A DNA stretch of 6,186 nucleotides from Ruminococcus difficilis (GCF_016680995.1 NZ_JAEQMG010000195.1:1-6186), one strand, 5' to 3'. Counted from the stretch's first letter, positions 1-6,186 are shown. Notes: generated by a model from the letters alone, not told the origin. Translations and numbers: made by a program.

Positions 1-1
1 T

Positions 2-190
2 GCAAAGACGGGCACCGCCGAAAACGCCGGAAGCGACCACGCGGCGTTCATCTGCTTCGCGCCGTTTGAAAAGCCCGAGGTCGCGGTCTCGGTGATAATC
101 GAGCACGGCGCGAACACAAAATTCGCCATGCGCACGGCAAAGGATATGCTCAGCGCATATTTTGAAAATTCACCCAAAACTAATAACTAA
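2..190 (+). CDS. Class B penicillin-binding protein (transpeptidase), C-terminal fragment
   Basis: Only the last 62 residues are present; the gene begins upstream of the window. The fragment opens with A-K-T-G-T-A-E, the KTG(T) box that forms one wall of the active site in DD-transpeptidases. It continues with HAAFICFAPFEKPEVAVSVIIEHG, whose pattern (HA-x-F, FAP, P-E-(I/V)-A-V, E-x-G) is typical of the end of PBP2/MrdA-like class B enzymes. Members are anchored in the membrane by their N terminus and cross-link peptidoglycan outside the cell. Elongation-type PBP2 fits best because a minD-like gene follows, as in clostridial mre-pbp-min clusters, but a SpoVD/FtsI-type protein cannot be excluded. 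The last residues (S-P-K-T-N-N) and the TAA stop are encoded inside a short 7-bp repeat, so the original C terminus may have been altered. Confidence 0.85.
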   Translation, partial: AKTGTAENAGSDHAAFICFAPFEKPEVAVSVIIEHGANTKFAMRTAKDMLSAYFENSPKTNN

Positions 191-194
191 TAAC
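169..194 (+). repeat. Short heptad repeat (array A) after TTCAC, overlapping a gene end
   Basis: TTCAC (169-173) is followed in phase by CCAAAAC (174-180), TAATAAC (181-187) and TAATAAC (188-194). The last two heptads are identical. The array supplies the stop codon (188-190) and last codons of the penicillin-binding protein. It has the same TTCAC-plus-heptads layout as the arrays at 4787-4812, 4917-4956 and 5816-6086. With only two identical copies it could be coincidental; the resemblance to the others is what makes it worth recording. Confidence 0.5.
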
Positions 195-275
195 TACGTG
201 AGTTTGCTCGGACTTATTAAGCACTATGCCCAAAATAAATATTAAAAATTTGTTTGATAAAATCCTCCGCTTTTG

Positions 276-304
276 TTGCTCTTTTGGAAATTTTGTGTTA
301 GAAT
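276..304 (+). promoter_or_regulatory. Candidate extended -10 promoter for the minD-like gene
   Basis: A -10 box TAGAAT (299-304) matches TATAAT at five of six positions. It is preceded by TG one base upstream (296-297), the extended -10 feature. Seventeen bases further upstream lies TTGCTC (276-281), a weak -35. The surrounding spacer (191-324) is AT-rich and holds no gene. Transcription would start near 311, which would place the ribosome binding site GAGG (311-314) at the extreme 5' end of the message. That is unusual and lowers confidence. The gene may instead be read from an upstream promoter. Confidence 0.4.
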
Positions 305-324
305 AGACAAGAGGTATTGTAATT

Positions 325-1071
325 ATGAACAATGTAATCGTTGTGGCGTCCGGCAAAGGCGGCACAGGTAAGTCAACCGTCTGCATTTGCCTCTCGGTTT
401 CGCTTGTCAAACAGGGCAAAAGAGTGCTGCTGATCGACTGCGACTGCGGTATGCGCGGACTTGACATTATGCTCGACATTGAGCAGGATATTCTTTTTGA
501 CGCGTCCGACGCCGTCTGCGGCAACTGCGGCTTCGGCGAGGCGGTCTACAAAAGTAAAAACAACGATAATCTCTTTTTGATGGCGGCTCCCTTTGACGCG
601 GAGAACGAGCTCAGTCCCTCGGTTTTCCGTCAGCTGGTAGACGCGGTCAAGGGCGGCTTCGACTACGTGATTATCGATTCGCCCGCGGGCATCGGCTCAG
701 GCTTCGTTACGGCTGCCGCTCCTGCCGACCGCGCGCTTATCGTTACCAACGCCGAACCCACCAGCGTCCGCGGTGCGGTCAAGGTGCGCAAGCGTCTTGA
801 GGCTCTCGGAATCGGCGACGCGCGTCTTGTTATCAACAGGTTCGACAAGCGCGTGTTCAAAAAGCTCGGGTTTTATCCCGACCTCGACGCGGTCATCGAC
901 GCGGCTCAGACTCAGCTCATTTCGCTCGTGCCGTTTGACATCAACATTTCGATCGTCATGCAAAAGGGCGCAGCAGGCGTTGAAAGCGGTTCCTCGTTCG
1001 CCCCGTTCGAAAGACTCGCCCGGCGCGTAGAGGGTGCGCCGTGTCCCCTTGTGCTCAAGGGTATGTTATGA
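325..1071 (+). CDS. minD: MinD-type septum-site ATPase (ParA/MinD superfamily)
   Basis: The 248-residue product carries the deviant Walker A motif GKGGTGKST, with the signature lysine K11 and the P-loop lysine K16. The D-x-D-x-G-x-R-x-L-D switch segment (D38 to D47) is typical of MinD rather than ParA. A Walker B region D-Y-V-I-I-D-S-P-A-G (about 113-122) follows, then a TNAEPTSVRGA segment matching the MinD TNPE-x-(S/T)SVRD region. MinD proteins bind ATP, dimerise on the membrane and help place the division septum. The start is ATG 325 with GAGG ten bases upstream. Oddities: at 248 residues it is somewhat short, and its end (G-A-P-C-P-L-V-L-K-G-M-L) does not resemble the amphipathic membrane-targeting helix of E. 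coli or Bacillus MinD. No minC or minE is adjacent. A MinD-like protein with another partner is possible. Confidence 0.85.
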   Translation: MNNVIVVASGKGGTGKSTVCICLSVSLVKQGKRVLLIDCDCGMRGLDIMLDIEQDILFDASDAVCGNCGFGEAVYKSKNNDNLFLMAAPFDAENELSPSVFRQLVDAVKGGFDYVIIDSPAGIGSGFVTAAAPADRALIVTNAEPTSVRGAVKVRKRLEALGIGDARLVINRFDKRVFKKLGFYPDLDAVIDAAQTQLISLVPFDINISIVMQKGAAGVESGSSFAPFERLARRVEGAPCPLVLKGML

Positions 1072-1100
1072 TTTTATGATTTAGATAATTTGAGATAATT
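1066..1100 (+). repeat. Two small tandem direct repeats in the minD-mgsA spacer
   Basis: TTATGATT occurs twice head to tail (1066-1073, 1074-1081); the minD stop codon TGA lies in the first copy. Directly after come TTAGATAATT (1081-1090) and TGAGATAATT (1091-1100), differing at two of the first three bases. Each GATAAT could act as a -10 box for the next gene, but I find no good -35 at 16-18 bases. No function is assigned. Confidence 0.4.
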
Positions 1101-1111
1101 CTGTAGTGTTT

Positions 1112-1116
1112 GGAGG
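1112..1116 (+). promoter_or_regulatory. Ribosome binding site that decides the mgsA start
   Basis: GGAGG ends nine bases before ATG 1126, a normal spacing. It is only three bases from the in-frame TTG at 1120, which rules against the two-residue longer form. Confidence 0.85.
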
Positions 1117-1125
1117 ATTTTGGAT

Positions 1126-1521
1126 ATGAATATTGCGCTTATCGCTCACGATGAAAAGAAAGAATTAATGGTGCAGTTCTGCATCGCGTACTGCGGCACG
1201 CTCAGCCGCAACAACCTTTGCGCCACCGGCACAACGGGTAAAATGGTATCCGAAGCAACCGGCCTGTCGATCCAAAAGTTCCTCGCCGGCTCTCAGGGAG
1301 GCAGCCAGCAGATCGCCGCGCGCATCGCGTGCAACGAGGTCGATATGCTCCTCTTCTTCCGCGATCCGCTCAGCCCCAAGCCCAACGAGCCTAACGATAT
1401 GAATATGCTCAGACTCTGCGATATGCACAACGTGCCCGTCGCAACCAATATCGCCACCGCCGAGGTGCTTATCCACGGCCTTGAGCGCGGCGATCTCGAC
1501 TGGAGAAACATCCTCAAGTAA
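1126..1521 (+). CDS. mgsA: Methylglyoxal synthase homologue with substituted catalytic residues
   Basis: The 131-residue product fits the small single-domain MGS fold along its whole length. Family landmarks are IALIAHDEKK at the N terminus (H8, D9, K12 match E. coli H19, D20, K23), ATGTTG (T34, T36, T37 match T45, T47, T48), G55, the R-D-P-L segment (D80 matches D91) and VPVATNIATAE near the end. MgsA turns dihydroxyacetone phosphate into methylglyoxal and phosphate in the cytoplasm, a bypass used when phosphate is scarce. Here GGDQQ reads GGSQQ, so the catalytic-base position Asp71 is Ser60. P-H-D-P-D reads P-N-E-P-N, so His98 is Asn87 and Asp101 is Asn90. The phosphate-site residues remain. 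The gene may encode an inactive or repurposed phosphate-ligand-binding protein, as MGS-like domains do in carbamoyl phosphate synthetase. It lies 54 bases after minD with its own GGAGG. Confidence 0.93.
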   Translation: MNIALIAHDEKKELMVQFCIAYCGTLSRNNLCATGTTGKMVSEATGLSIQKFLAGSQGGSQQIAARIACNEVDMLLFFRDPLSPKPNEPNDMNMLRLCDMHNVPVATNIATAEVLIHGLERGDLDWRNILK

Positions 1522-1541
1522 GCGCGGCACTGCGCTCTTTT
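1521..1541 (+). terminator. Weak intrinsic terminator candidate after mgsA
   Basis: AGCGC (1521-1525) pairs with GCGCT (1532-1536), with an added G-T pair closing the loop, followed by CTTTT (1537-1541). It starts on the last base of the mgsA stop codon. The stem is short and the T-run brief, so termination would be weak or partial. Confidence 0.4.
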
Positions 1542-1542
1542 C

Positions 1543-1563
1543 GGCATGCGCAAACGCATTGCC
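1543..1563 (+). other. Hairpin in the hisS leader
   Basis: GGCATGCG (1543-1550) pairs with CGCAT-T-GCC (1555-1563) around a four-base CAAA loop, with one bulged T at 1560. It is the second of four stems between mgsA and hisS. It has no T-run, so it does not look like a terminator. Confidence 0.4.
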
Positions 1564-1589
1564 TCGCAAATCAAAACGGTTAATTCAGC

Positions 1590-1614
1590 GTCGGGCGGCG
1601 TAATGTCGCCCGAT
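1590..1614 (+). other. Strong GC-rich hairpin in the hisS leader
   Basis: TCGGGCG (1591-1597) pairs with CGCCCGA (1607-1613). G-T and C-G pairs extend it inward to a five-base loop at 1600-1604, and a G-T pair extends it outward. No T-run follows. It may be a leader-RNA structure or the remnant of a repeat element. Confidence 0.45.
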
Positions 1615-1632
1615 ACTTATGTATATGGGAAA

Positions 1633-1666
1633 TTTGCAGCGGCGCACGGTGGTGCGCCCTTTGCAG
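1633..1666 (+). repeat. Hairpin flanked by 7-bp direct repeats upstream of hisS
   Basis: GGCGCAC (1641-1647) pairs perfectly with GTGCGCC (1652-1658) over a GGTG loop. The stem sits between two exact copies of TTTGCAG (1633-1639 and 1660-1666). The second copy ends seven bases before the hisS ribosome binding site, so the stem could affect translation initiation. Direct repeats around a palindrome can also mark a small inserted element, but seven bases is short and no related copy is visible in this window. Confidence 0.4.
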
Positions 1667-1673
1667 GTTATAT

Positions 1674-1678
1674 GGAGG
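1674..1678 (+). promoter_or_regulatory. Ribosome binding site that decides the hisS start
   Basis: GGAGG ends six bases before ATG 1685. The upstream in-frame ATGs at 1619 and 1625 have no such site and would add residues unlike any HisRS, so 1685 is preferred. Confidence 0.9.
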
Positions 1679-1684
1679 TATATC

Positions 1685-2980
1685 ATGGCATTAATCACGA
1701 AGAAAATCAAGGGCACCGAGGACGTGCTGCCCCGTCAGAGCTACCGCTGGCAGTTCATCGAGGGCGTCATGCGCGAGGAGGCGAAGGCATACGGCTTCAA
1801 GGAGATCCGCACGCCTGTCTTTGAGCACACAGAGCTCTTCGCGCGCGGCGTGGGTCAGACGACCGACGTCGTTCAGAAGGAGATGTACACCTTCGACACA
1901 AAGGGCGGCGAGAGCGTTACCCTGCGTCCCGAAGGTACCGCGGGCGCGGCGAGAGCGGTGCTTGAGCACAACCTCGAAAACGAGGGTCTGCCGATAAAGG
2001 CGAGCTACTTCGTTTCCTGCTACCGCTACGAGAAGCCGCAGGCAGGCAGACTCAGAGAGTTCCACCAGTTCGGTCTTGAGGAGTACGGCACGCAGTCTCC
2101 CGTTGCCGACGCGGAGCTTATCTGCGCGGCGCAGTCGATTCTCGACAGACTCGGTCTTGACAAGGTAAGGCTTGAGATAAACTCCATCGGCTGTCCCGAA
2201 TGCCGCGCAAAGTACAATCAGGCGCTGCGCGACTACTTCGGCGGCTACCGCGGGCAGCTCTGCACCACCTGCCTGAGCCGTCTTGAGAAAAATCCCATGC
2301 GTCTGCTCGACTGCAAAAGTCCCGAGGACAAGGCAATCGCAAAGGACGCTCCCAAAATCACCGACTACCTCTGCGAGGAGTGCGAGGCGCACTTTGCTGA
2401 GGTTCAGAAATATCTCGGCTGCGCAGGCGTTGAATACACCGTCAACCCCACAATCGTGCGCGGTCTCGACTACTACACCAAGACCGTCTTTGAGTTCGTC
2501 ACCGACTGCATAGGCGCACAGGGCACCGTCTGCGGCGGCGGCAGATACGACGGACTTATGGAGGAGCTCGGCGGAAAGCACACTCCGTCGCTCGGCTTCG
2601 CGATGGGACTTGAGCGCCTGCTGATGGTCATGGACGCTCAGGGAATCGAGATCCCCGACACAAGCTCCTGCGCTCTCTACATCGCCACGATGGGCGACGA
2701 AGCAAAGGCTAAGGCGTTTGAGCTGCTCAAGCGCGTCCGCGAGTGCGGTCTGACCGCCGAAACCGACGTTGTAGGCAGAGGTCTCCGCGCCCAGATGAAG
2801 TATGCCGACAAGATCGGCGCGCGTTACTCGATGGTGCTCGGCGACAACGAGATCGCCGAAAACAAGGCTAAGGTCAAGAACATGGAGAGCGGCGAGCAGA
2901 CAGAGCTTGCGCTCGACGAAAGCTTTGCCGAGAAATTCTCGGTGCTGCAATTGGCAAGCGACAAGGCGTTTGGAATTTAA
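1685..2980 (+). CDS. hisS: Histidine--tRNA ligase (HisRS)
   Basis: This 431-residue class II aminoacyl-tRNA synthetase joins histidine to tRNA(His) in the cytoplasm. The N terminus (IKGTEDVLP, residues 8-16) is the family's usual opening. TLRPEGT (79-85) contains the histidine-binding glutamate E83. Motif 2 is C-Y-R-Y-E-K-P-Q-A-G-R (112-122). The HisRS-specific RGLDYYT box (259-265) includes R259, equivalent to the catalytic arginine of the E. coli enzyme. Motif 3 contains GGGRYDGL and SLGFAMGLERL. The last ~100 residues form the anticodon-binding domain. The insertion domain keeps its usual cysteines (C-P-E-C, C-T-T-C, L-D-C-K, C-E-E-C). The gene is 36 bases from aspS with no clear terminator between, so the two are probably co-transcribed, as in many Firmicutes. 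A leader with several hairpins precedes it. Confidence 0.98.
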   Translation: MALITKKIKGTEDVLPRQSYRWQFIEGVMREEAKAYGFKEIRTPVFEHTELFARGVGQTTDVVQKEMYTFDTKGGESVTLRPEGTAGAARAVLEHNLENEGLPIKASYFVSCYRYEKPQAGRLREFHQFGLEEYGTQSPVADAELICAAQSILDRLGLDKVRLEINSIGCPECRAKYNQALRDYFGGYRGQLCTTCLSRLEKNPMRLLDCKSPEDKAIAKDAPKITDYLCEECEAHFAEVQKYLGCAGVEYTVNPTIVRGLDYYTKTVFEFVTDCIGAQGTVCGGGRYDGLMEELGGKHTPSLGFAMGLERLLMVMDAQGIEIPDTSSCALYIATMGDEAKAKAFELLKRVRECGLTAETDVVGRGLRAQMKYADKIGARYSMVLGDNEIAENKAKVKNMESGEQTELALDESFAEKFSVLQLASDKAFGI

Positions 2981-3016
2981 ACCGCGCCTTTTAACAATCT
3001 ACGGAGGAATAATAAC

Positions 3017-4786
<1,770 letters not shown>

Positions 4787-4814
4787 GATATGAGAGCGGA
4801 GAGTTAAGTGAACG

Positions 4815-4829
4815 GCGGGCGCTGCCCGC
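4815..4829 (+). other. Short GC hairpin in the element core
   Basis: GCGGGC (4815-4820) pairs perfectly with GCCCGC (4824-4829) across a GCT loop. It lies just inside the left TTCAC boundary. No T-run follows directly, so it is a structural feature rather than a standard terminator. Confidence 0.5.
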
Positions 4830-4830
4830 A

Positions 4831-4878
4831 CCCGATTTATATTGTTTTACGGTCACGCGCAATATTGATTCAGTCGGG
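4831..4878 (+). other. Extended two-part stem in the element core
   Basis: CCCGA (4831-4835) can pair with TCGGG (4874-4878), and ATATTG (4839-4844) with CAATAT (4860-4865). They are separated by an asymmetric internal loop and capped by a 15-base loop. This fold competes with the terminator-like stem at 4872-4889, because both use TCGG (4874-4877). Confidence 0.4.
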
Positions 4879-4889
4879 CGCCGATTTTT
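4872..4889 (+). terminator. Candidate intrinsic terminator for hisS-aspS
   Basis: TCGG (4874-4877) pairs with CCGA (4881-4884) over a GCG loop, extended by G-T and A-T pairs, and runs directly into TTTTT (4885-4889). The stem is short but placed correctly, about 90 bases after aspS and inside the repeat element. If it works, the element itself supplies transcription termination. Confidence 0.45.
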
Positions 4890-4973
4890 CCAAAACACCG
4901 CGCTTTCCGCACGACCTTCACTCCACTCTTAACTCTTAACTCTGAACTCTGACTAACGAAAGGACGTGTTCAA

Positions 4974-5756
4974 ATGGGCTGGGCTAGTATTATTGTGCCG
5001 CTCGCTATAATCGCGGCGCTCGCAGTTACCGTTCTGGTAATTTTTCTGTACATAAAATACCGCCTGCAAAGGTTCTCCAAGGAGGCATTCGGCACCAAGG
5101 ATTTTGCCAAGGCGATGAAGGATATCGAGCGGTCAACCGAGTCCGCACGTTCGGTTCACGGCATGACCGACATCTACCTGCCGCTGATTCAGAAGGACTT
5201 TCCCGATTTCGACTACGACGTATTCAAGGGCAGGGTCGAGGGCGTGCTCAAGAGCTACTTTGCCGCCATCACCGCGAAGGACGACGGTCTGCTCTCGCCG
5301 GACTGCTCGCAGTCGATCCGCAACACGGTTATCGGTCTGATACACGAGCTTGAGGCTAAGGACTACGTTCACGAGCACCGCGAGGTAACTGTTCATCAGA
5401 TGGAAATCGCGCGTTACCTCAAGAACGGCCCCACCGTGACGATACTGTTCAACGCCGCCGTCGGAATGTACGACTACGTTACCGACGCAAACGGCAAGGT
5501 GGTTATGGGCAACAGCGAGAAGAAGTCGCAGAAGCTCTTTGACGTGGCTCTCGTTTACGCGCAGGATCCCGACAAGATGAGCGTTTCGTCGATGACCACC
5601 GCTATGGGCGTTAACTGCCCGAACTGCGGCGCGCCGATCACGAACCTCGGTCAGAAATACTGCAACTACTGCGGCACCGGTATCCGCGAAATCAACGTCC
5701 GCTCGTGGAGCTTTGAGTACATTCAGGAAAACAAGACCACCAGCTCGCCGTACTGA
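4974..5756 (+). CDS. Membrane-anchored Tim44-like protein with C-terminal zinc ribbon, function unknown
   Basis: The 260-residue product begins with one hydrophobic segment (about residues 5-27) followed by K-Y-R-L-Q-R. This predicts an N-out/C-in membrane anchor with a cytoplasmic body. Residues about 35-205 form an alpha/beta region whose pattern (long helices near D-F-P-D-F-D-Y-D-V-F-K, then strands near V-H-Q-M and G-P-T-V-T-I-L-F) resembles the Tim44/NTF2-like fold seen in bacterial proteins of this layout; that match is inferred by eye. A zinc ribbon follows: C215-x2-C218-x11-C230-x2-C233, within CPNCGAP and YCNYCGTG. The tail is short and polar. ATG 4974 has AAAGGA nine bases upstream. 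It sits between two repeat elements and is probably its own unit. No substrate or partner can be named. Confidence 0.85.
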   Translation: MGWASIIVPLAIIAALAVTVLVIFLYIKYRLQRFSKEAFGTKDFAKAMKDIERSTESARSVHGMTDIYLPLIQKDFPDFDYDVFKGRVEGVLKSYFAAITAKDDGLLSPDCSQSIRNTVIGLIHELEAKDYVHEHREVTVHQMEIARYLKNGPTVTILFNAAVGMYDYVTDANGKVVMGNSEKKSQKLFDVALVYAQDPDKMSVSSMTTAMGVNCPNCGAPITNLGQKYCNYCGTGIREINVRSWSFEYIQENKTTSSPY

Positions 5757-5820
5757 TGAGCCGGCAGCTAACTGCGGTGACTGCCAGATAAATACAAATC
5801 GGAGCGAAGCGACCCTTCAC
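5757..5820 (+). other. Leader of the large heptad array, with GCGAAGC mini-hairpin
   Basis: This non-coding stretch holds GGCAG (5763-5767), which can pair with CTGCC (5781-5785) or, in part, with CTGC (5772-5775). It also holds GCGAAGC (5804-5810), a heptamer known to form an exceptionally stable small DNA hairpin. Directly after come CGACCC and TTCAC (5816-5820), then the array. The run CGACC(C)TTCACT also precedes array C (4912-4922), pointing to a common boundary motif. No convincing intrinsic terminator for the zinc-ribbon gene is visible. Confidence 0.5.
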
Positions 5821-6086
5821 TACCAACTACCAACCACCAACTGTCAACCACCAACTACCAACCACCAACTGTCAACCACCAACTACCAACTACCAACCAC
5901 CAACTGTCAACCACCAACCACCAACTGTCAACCACCAACTACCAACAACCAACTACCAACTACCAACTACCAACTACCAACTACCAACTACCAACTACCA
6001 ACTACCAACTACCAACTACCAACTACCAACTGCCAACTACCAACTACCAACTACCAACTGCCAACTACCAACTACCAACTACCAAC
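5821..6086 (+). repeat. 38-unit heptanucleotide tandem array (array D, TACCAAC)
   Basis: The 266 bases parse into exactly 38 heptads with no indels: 23 TACCAAC, 8 CACCAAC, 4 TGTCAAC, 2 TGCCAAC and 1 AACCAAC. Every unit ends in CAAC, and variation is confined to the first three bases. TGTCAAC always lies between two CACCAAC units, forming a 21-bp module four times (units 3-5, 7-9, 12-14, 15-17). Units 20-38 are nearly uniform TACCAAC, with TGCCAAC at units 31 and 35. The plus strand has only six G residues, so RNA from it would be almost unstructured. It lies between the zinc-ribbon gene and the next gene and has no CRISPR-like spacers. Confidence 0.97.
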
Positions 6087-6180
6087 TAATTTTCCTCTTG
6101 CAATTTAAAGCAATATATATTAAACTATAGATAATGGGAGAATATTTTTCTCTAATCTGTTATAAAAAGGAGTTTTTACT
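6087..6180 (+). promoter_or_regulatory. AT-rich leader of the next gene, with ribosome binding site
   Basis: Composition changes sharply at the array edge to an AT-rich stretch. TTGCAA (6098-6103) with TAAACT (6121-6126) at 17 bases is a weak promoter candidate. TATATT (6116-6121) and GATAAT (6130-6135) are better -10 boxes but lack spaced -35 partners. AAGGAG (6167-6172) is a clear ribosome binding site eight bases before ATG 6181. Confidence 0.45.
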
Positions 6181-6186
6181 ATGGGT
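6181..6186 (+). CDS. Start of an unidentified gene, cut by the window end
   Basis: Only ATG-GGT (Met-Gly) is present. It is called because AAGGAG lies eight bases upstream and the preceding stretch looks like a gene leader. Product unknown. Confidence 0.6.

Larger units (their letters stand above)
4787..4956 (+). repeat. Structured intergenic element bounded by two outward-facing TTCAC-heptad arrays
   Basis: The left end (array B) reads on the minus strand as TTCAC (4812-4808) then TTAACTC, TCCGCTC and TCATATC, reaching the base after the aspS stop. The right end (array C) reads on the plus strand as TTCAC (4917-4921) then TCCACTC, TTAACTC, TTAACTC and TGAACTC (4922-4949), with a degenerate TGACTAA to 4956. 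Both ends share TTAACTC and TCC(A/G)CTC units, making imperfect terminal inverted repeats. The 104-bp core (4813-4916) holds no gene but several stems. The whole element fills the gap from aspS to just before the next ribosome binding site. It resembles small non-autonomous repeats (MITE, BOX or REP-like), but I do not recognise the family. Confidence 0.6.

Noticed and set aside
325..1071. ParA or chromosome-partitioning ATPase
   Set aside because: The D-x-D-x-G-x-R-x-L-D and TNAEPTSVRGA segments fit MinD better, and there is no parB or parS-like site nearby.
1522..1684. T-box riboswitch before hisS
   Set aside because: CGGTGGTGCGCC at 1647-1658 slightly recalls the T-box core, but no specifier stem, no full core motif and no terminator/antiterminator pair can be drawn, and the gap is short.
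1619..1684. 22-residue N-terminal extension of HisS from ATG 1619
   Set aside because: It has no ribosome binding site, the added residues span a hairpin and look unlike HisRS, and ATG 1685 has an ideal GGAGG.
1691..2950. Long open frame on the minus strand opposite hisS (419 residues)
   Set aside because: It is the codon-bias mirror of hisS. It has no recognisable motifs, and hisS is certain.
5821..6086. CRISPR array
   Set aside because: The units are contiguous 7-bp repeats with no spacers, and no cas genes are in the window.
5713..6108. Open frame across the heptad array encoding a QLPTTNY-type repeat protein
   Set aside because: It starts at TTG inside the zinc-ribbon gene, with GGAG only two bases away. 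It stays open merely because the repeat has no forward stop codon in any frame.

Overview
The window looks like chromosomal DNA from a low-GC-lineage Gram-positive bacterium (Clostridia). A member of the Oscillospiraceae/Ruminococcaceae is my best guess. The grounds are GGAGG-type ribosome binding sites, a hisS-aspS pair, a cell-shape/division gene next to methylglyoxal synthase, and GC-rich wobble positions beside AT-rich spacers. Species assignment is inference. All supported genes lie on the + strand.

Layout. Positions 2-190 are the 3' end of a class B penicillin-binding protein, whose last codons and stop lie in a short 7-bp repeat. A promoter-like site precedes a MinD-type ATPase gene (325-1071). 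Next comes a methylglyoxal synthase homologue (1126-1521) that keeps the fold and phosphate-site residues but has replaced several catalytic residues. A 163-bp spacer with four hairpins leads to hisS (1685-2980) and aspS (3017-4786), a housekeeping aminoacyl-tRNA synthetase pair. A compact structured repeat element (about 4787-4956) separates aspS from a membrane-anchored, Tim44-like, zinc-ribbon protein (4974-5756). The 424-bp gap that follows is dominated by 38 perfectly phased heptanucleotides (5821-6086). The start codon of another gene is at 6181.

How the genes fit together. The penicillin-binding protein and MinD-like protein belong to the wall elongation/division neighbourhood common in Clostridia, where mgsA is often close by. 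Here minC and minE are not adjacent to minD. HisS and AspS supply charged tRNAs, and the AspS carries the residue pair of the tRNA(Asp)-discriminating type.

Main observations. (1) Four intergenic sites carry 7-bp repeats directly after TTCAC. Two of them face outward around a 104-bp structured core, and one has grown to 38 units. This may be one uncharacterised family of small repeat elements. (2) The MgsA homologue has Ser, Asn and Asn where the E. coli enzyme has Asp71, His98 and Asp101, so it may not make methylglyoxal. I ran no searches. Family assignments rest on motif recognition and remembered reference sequences.
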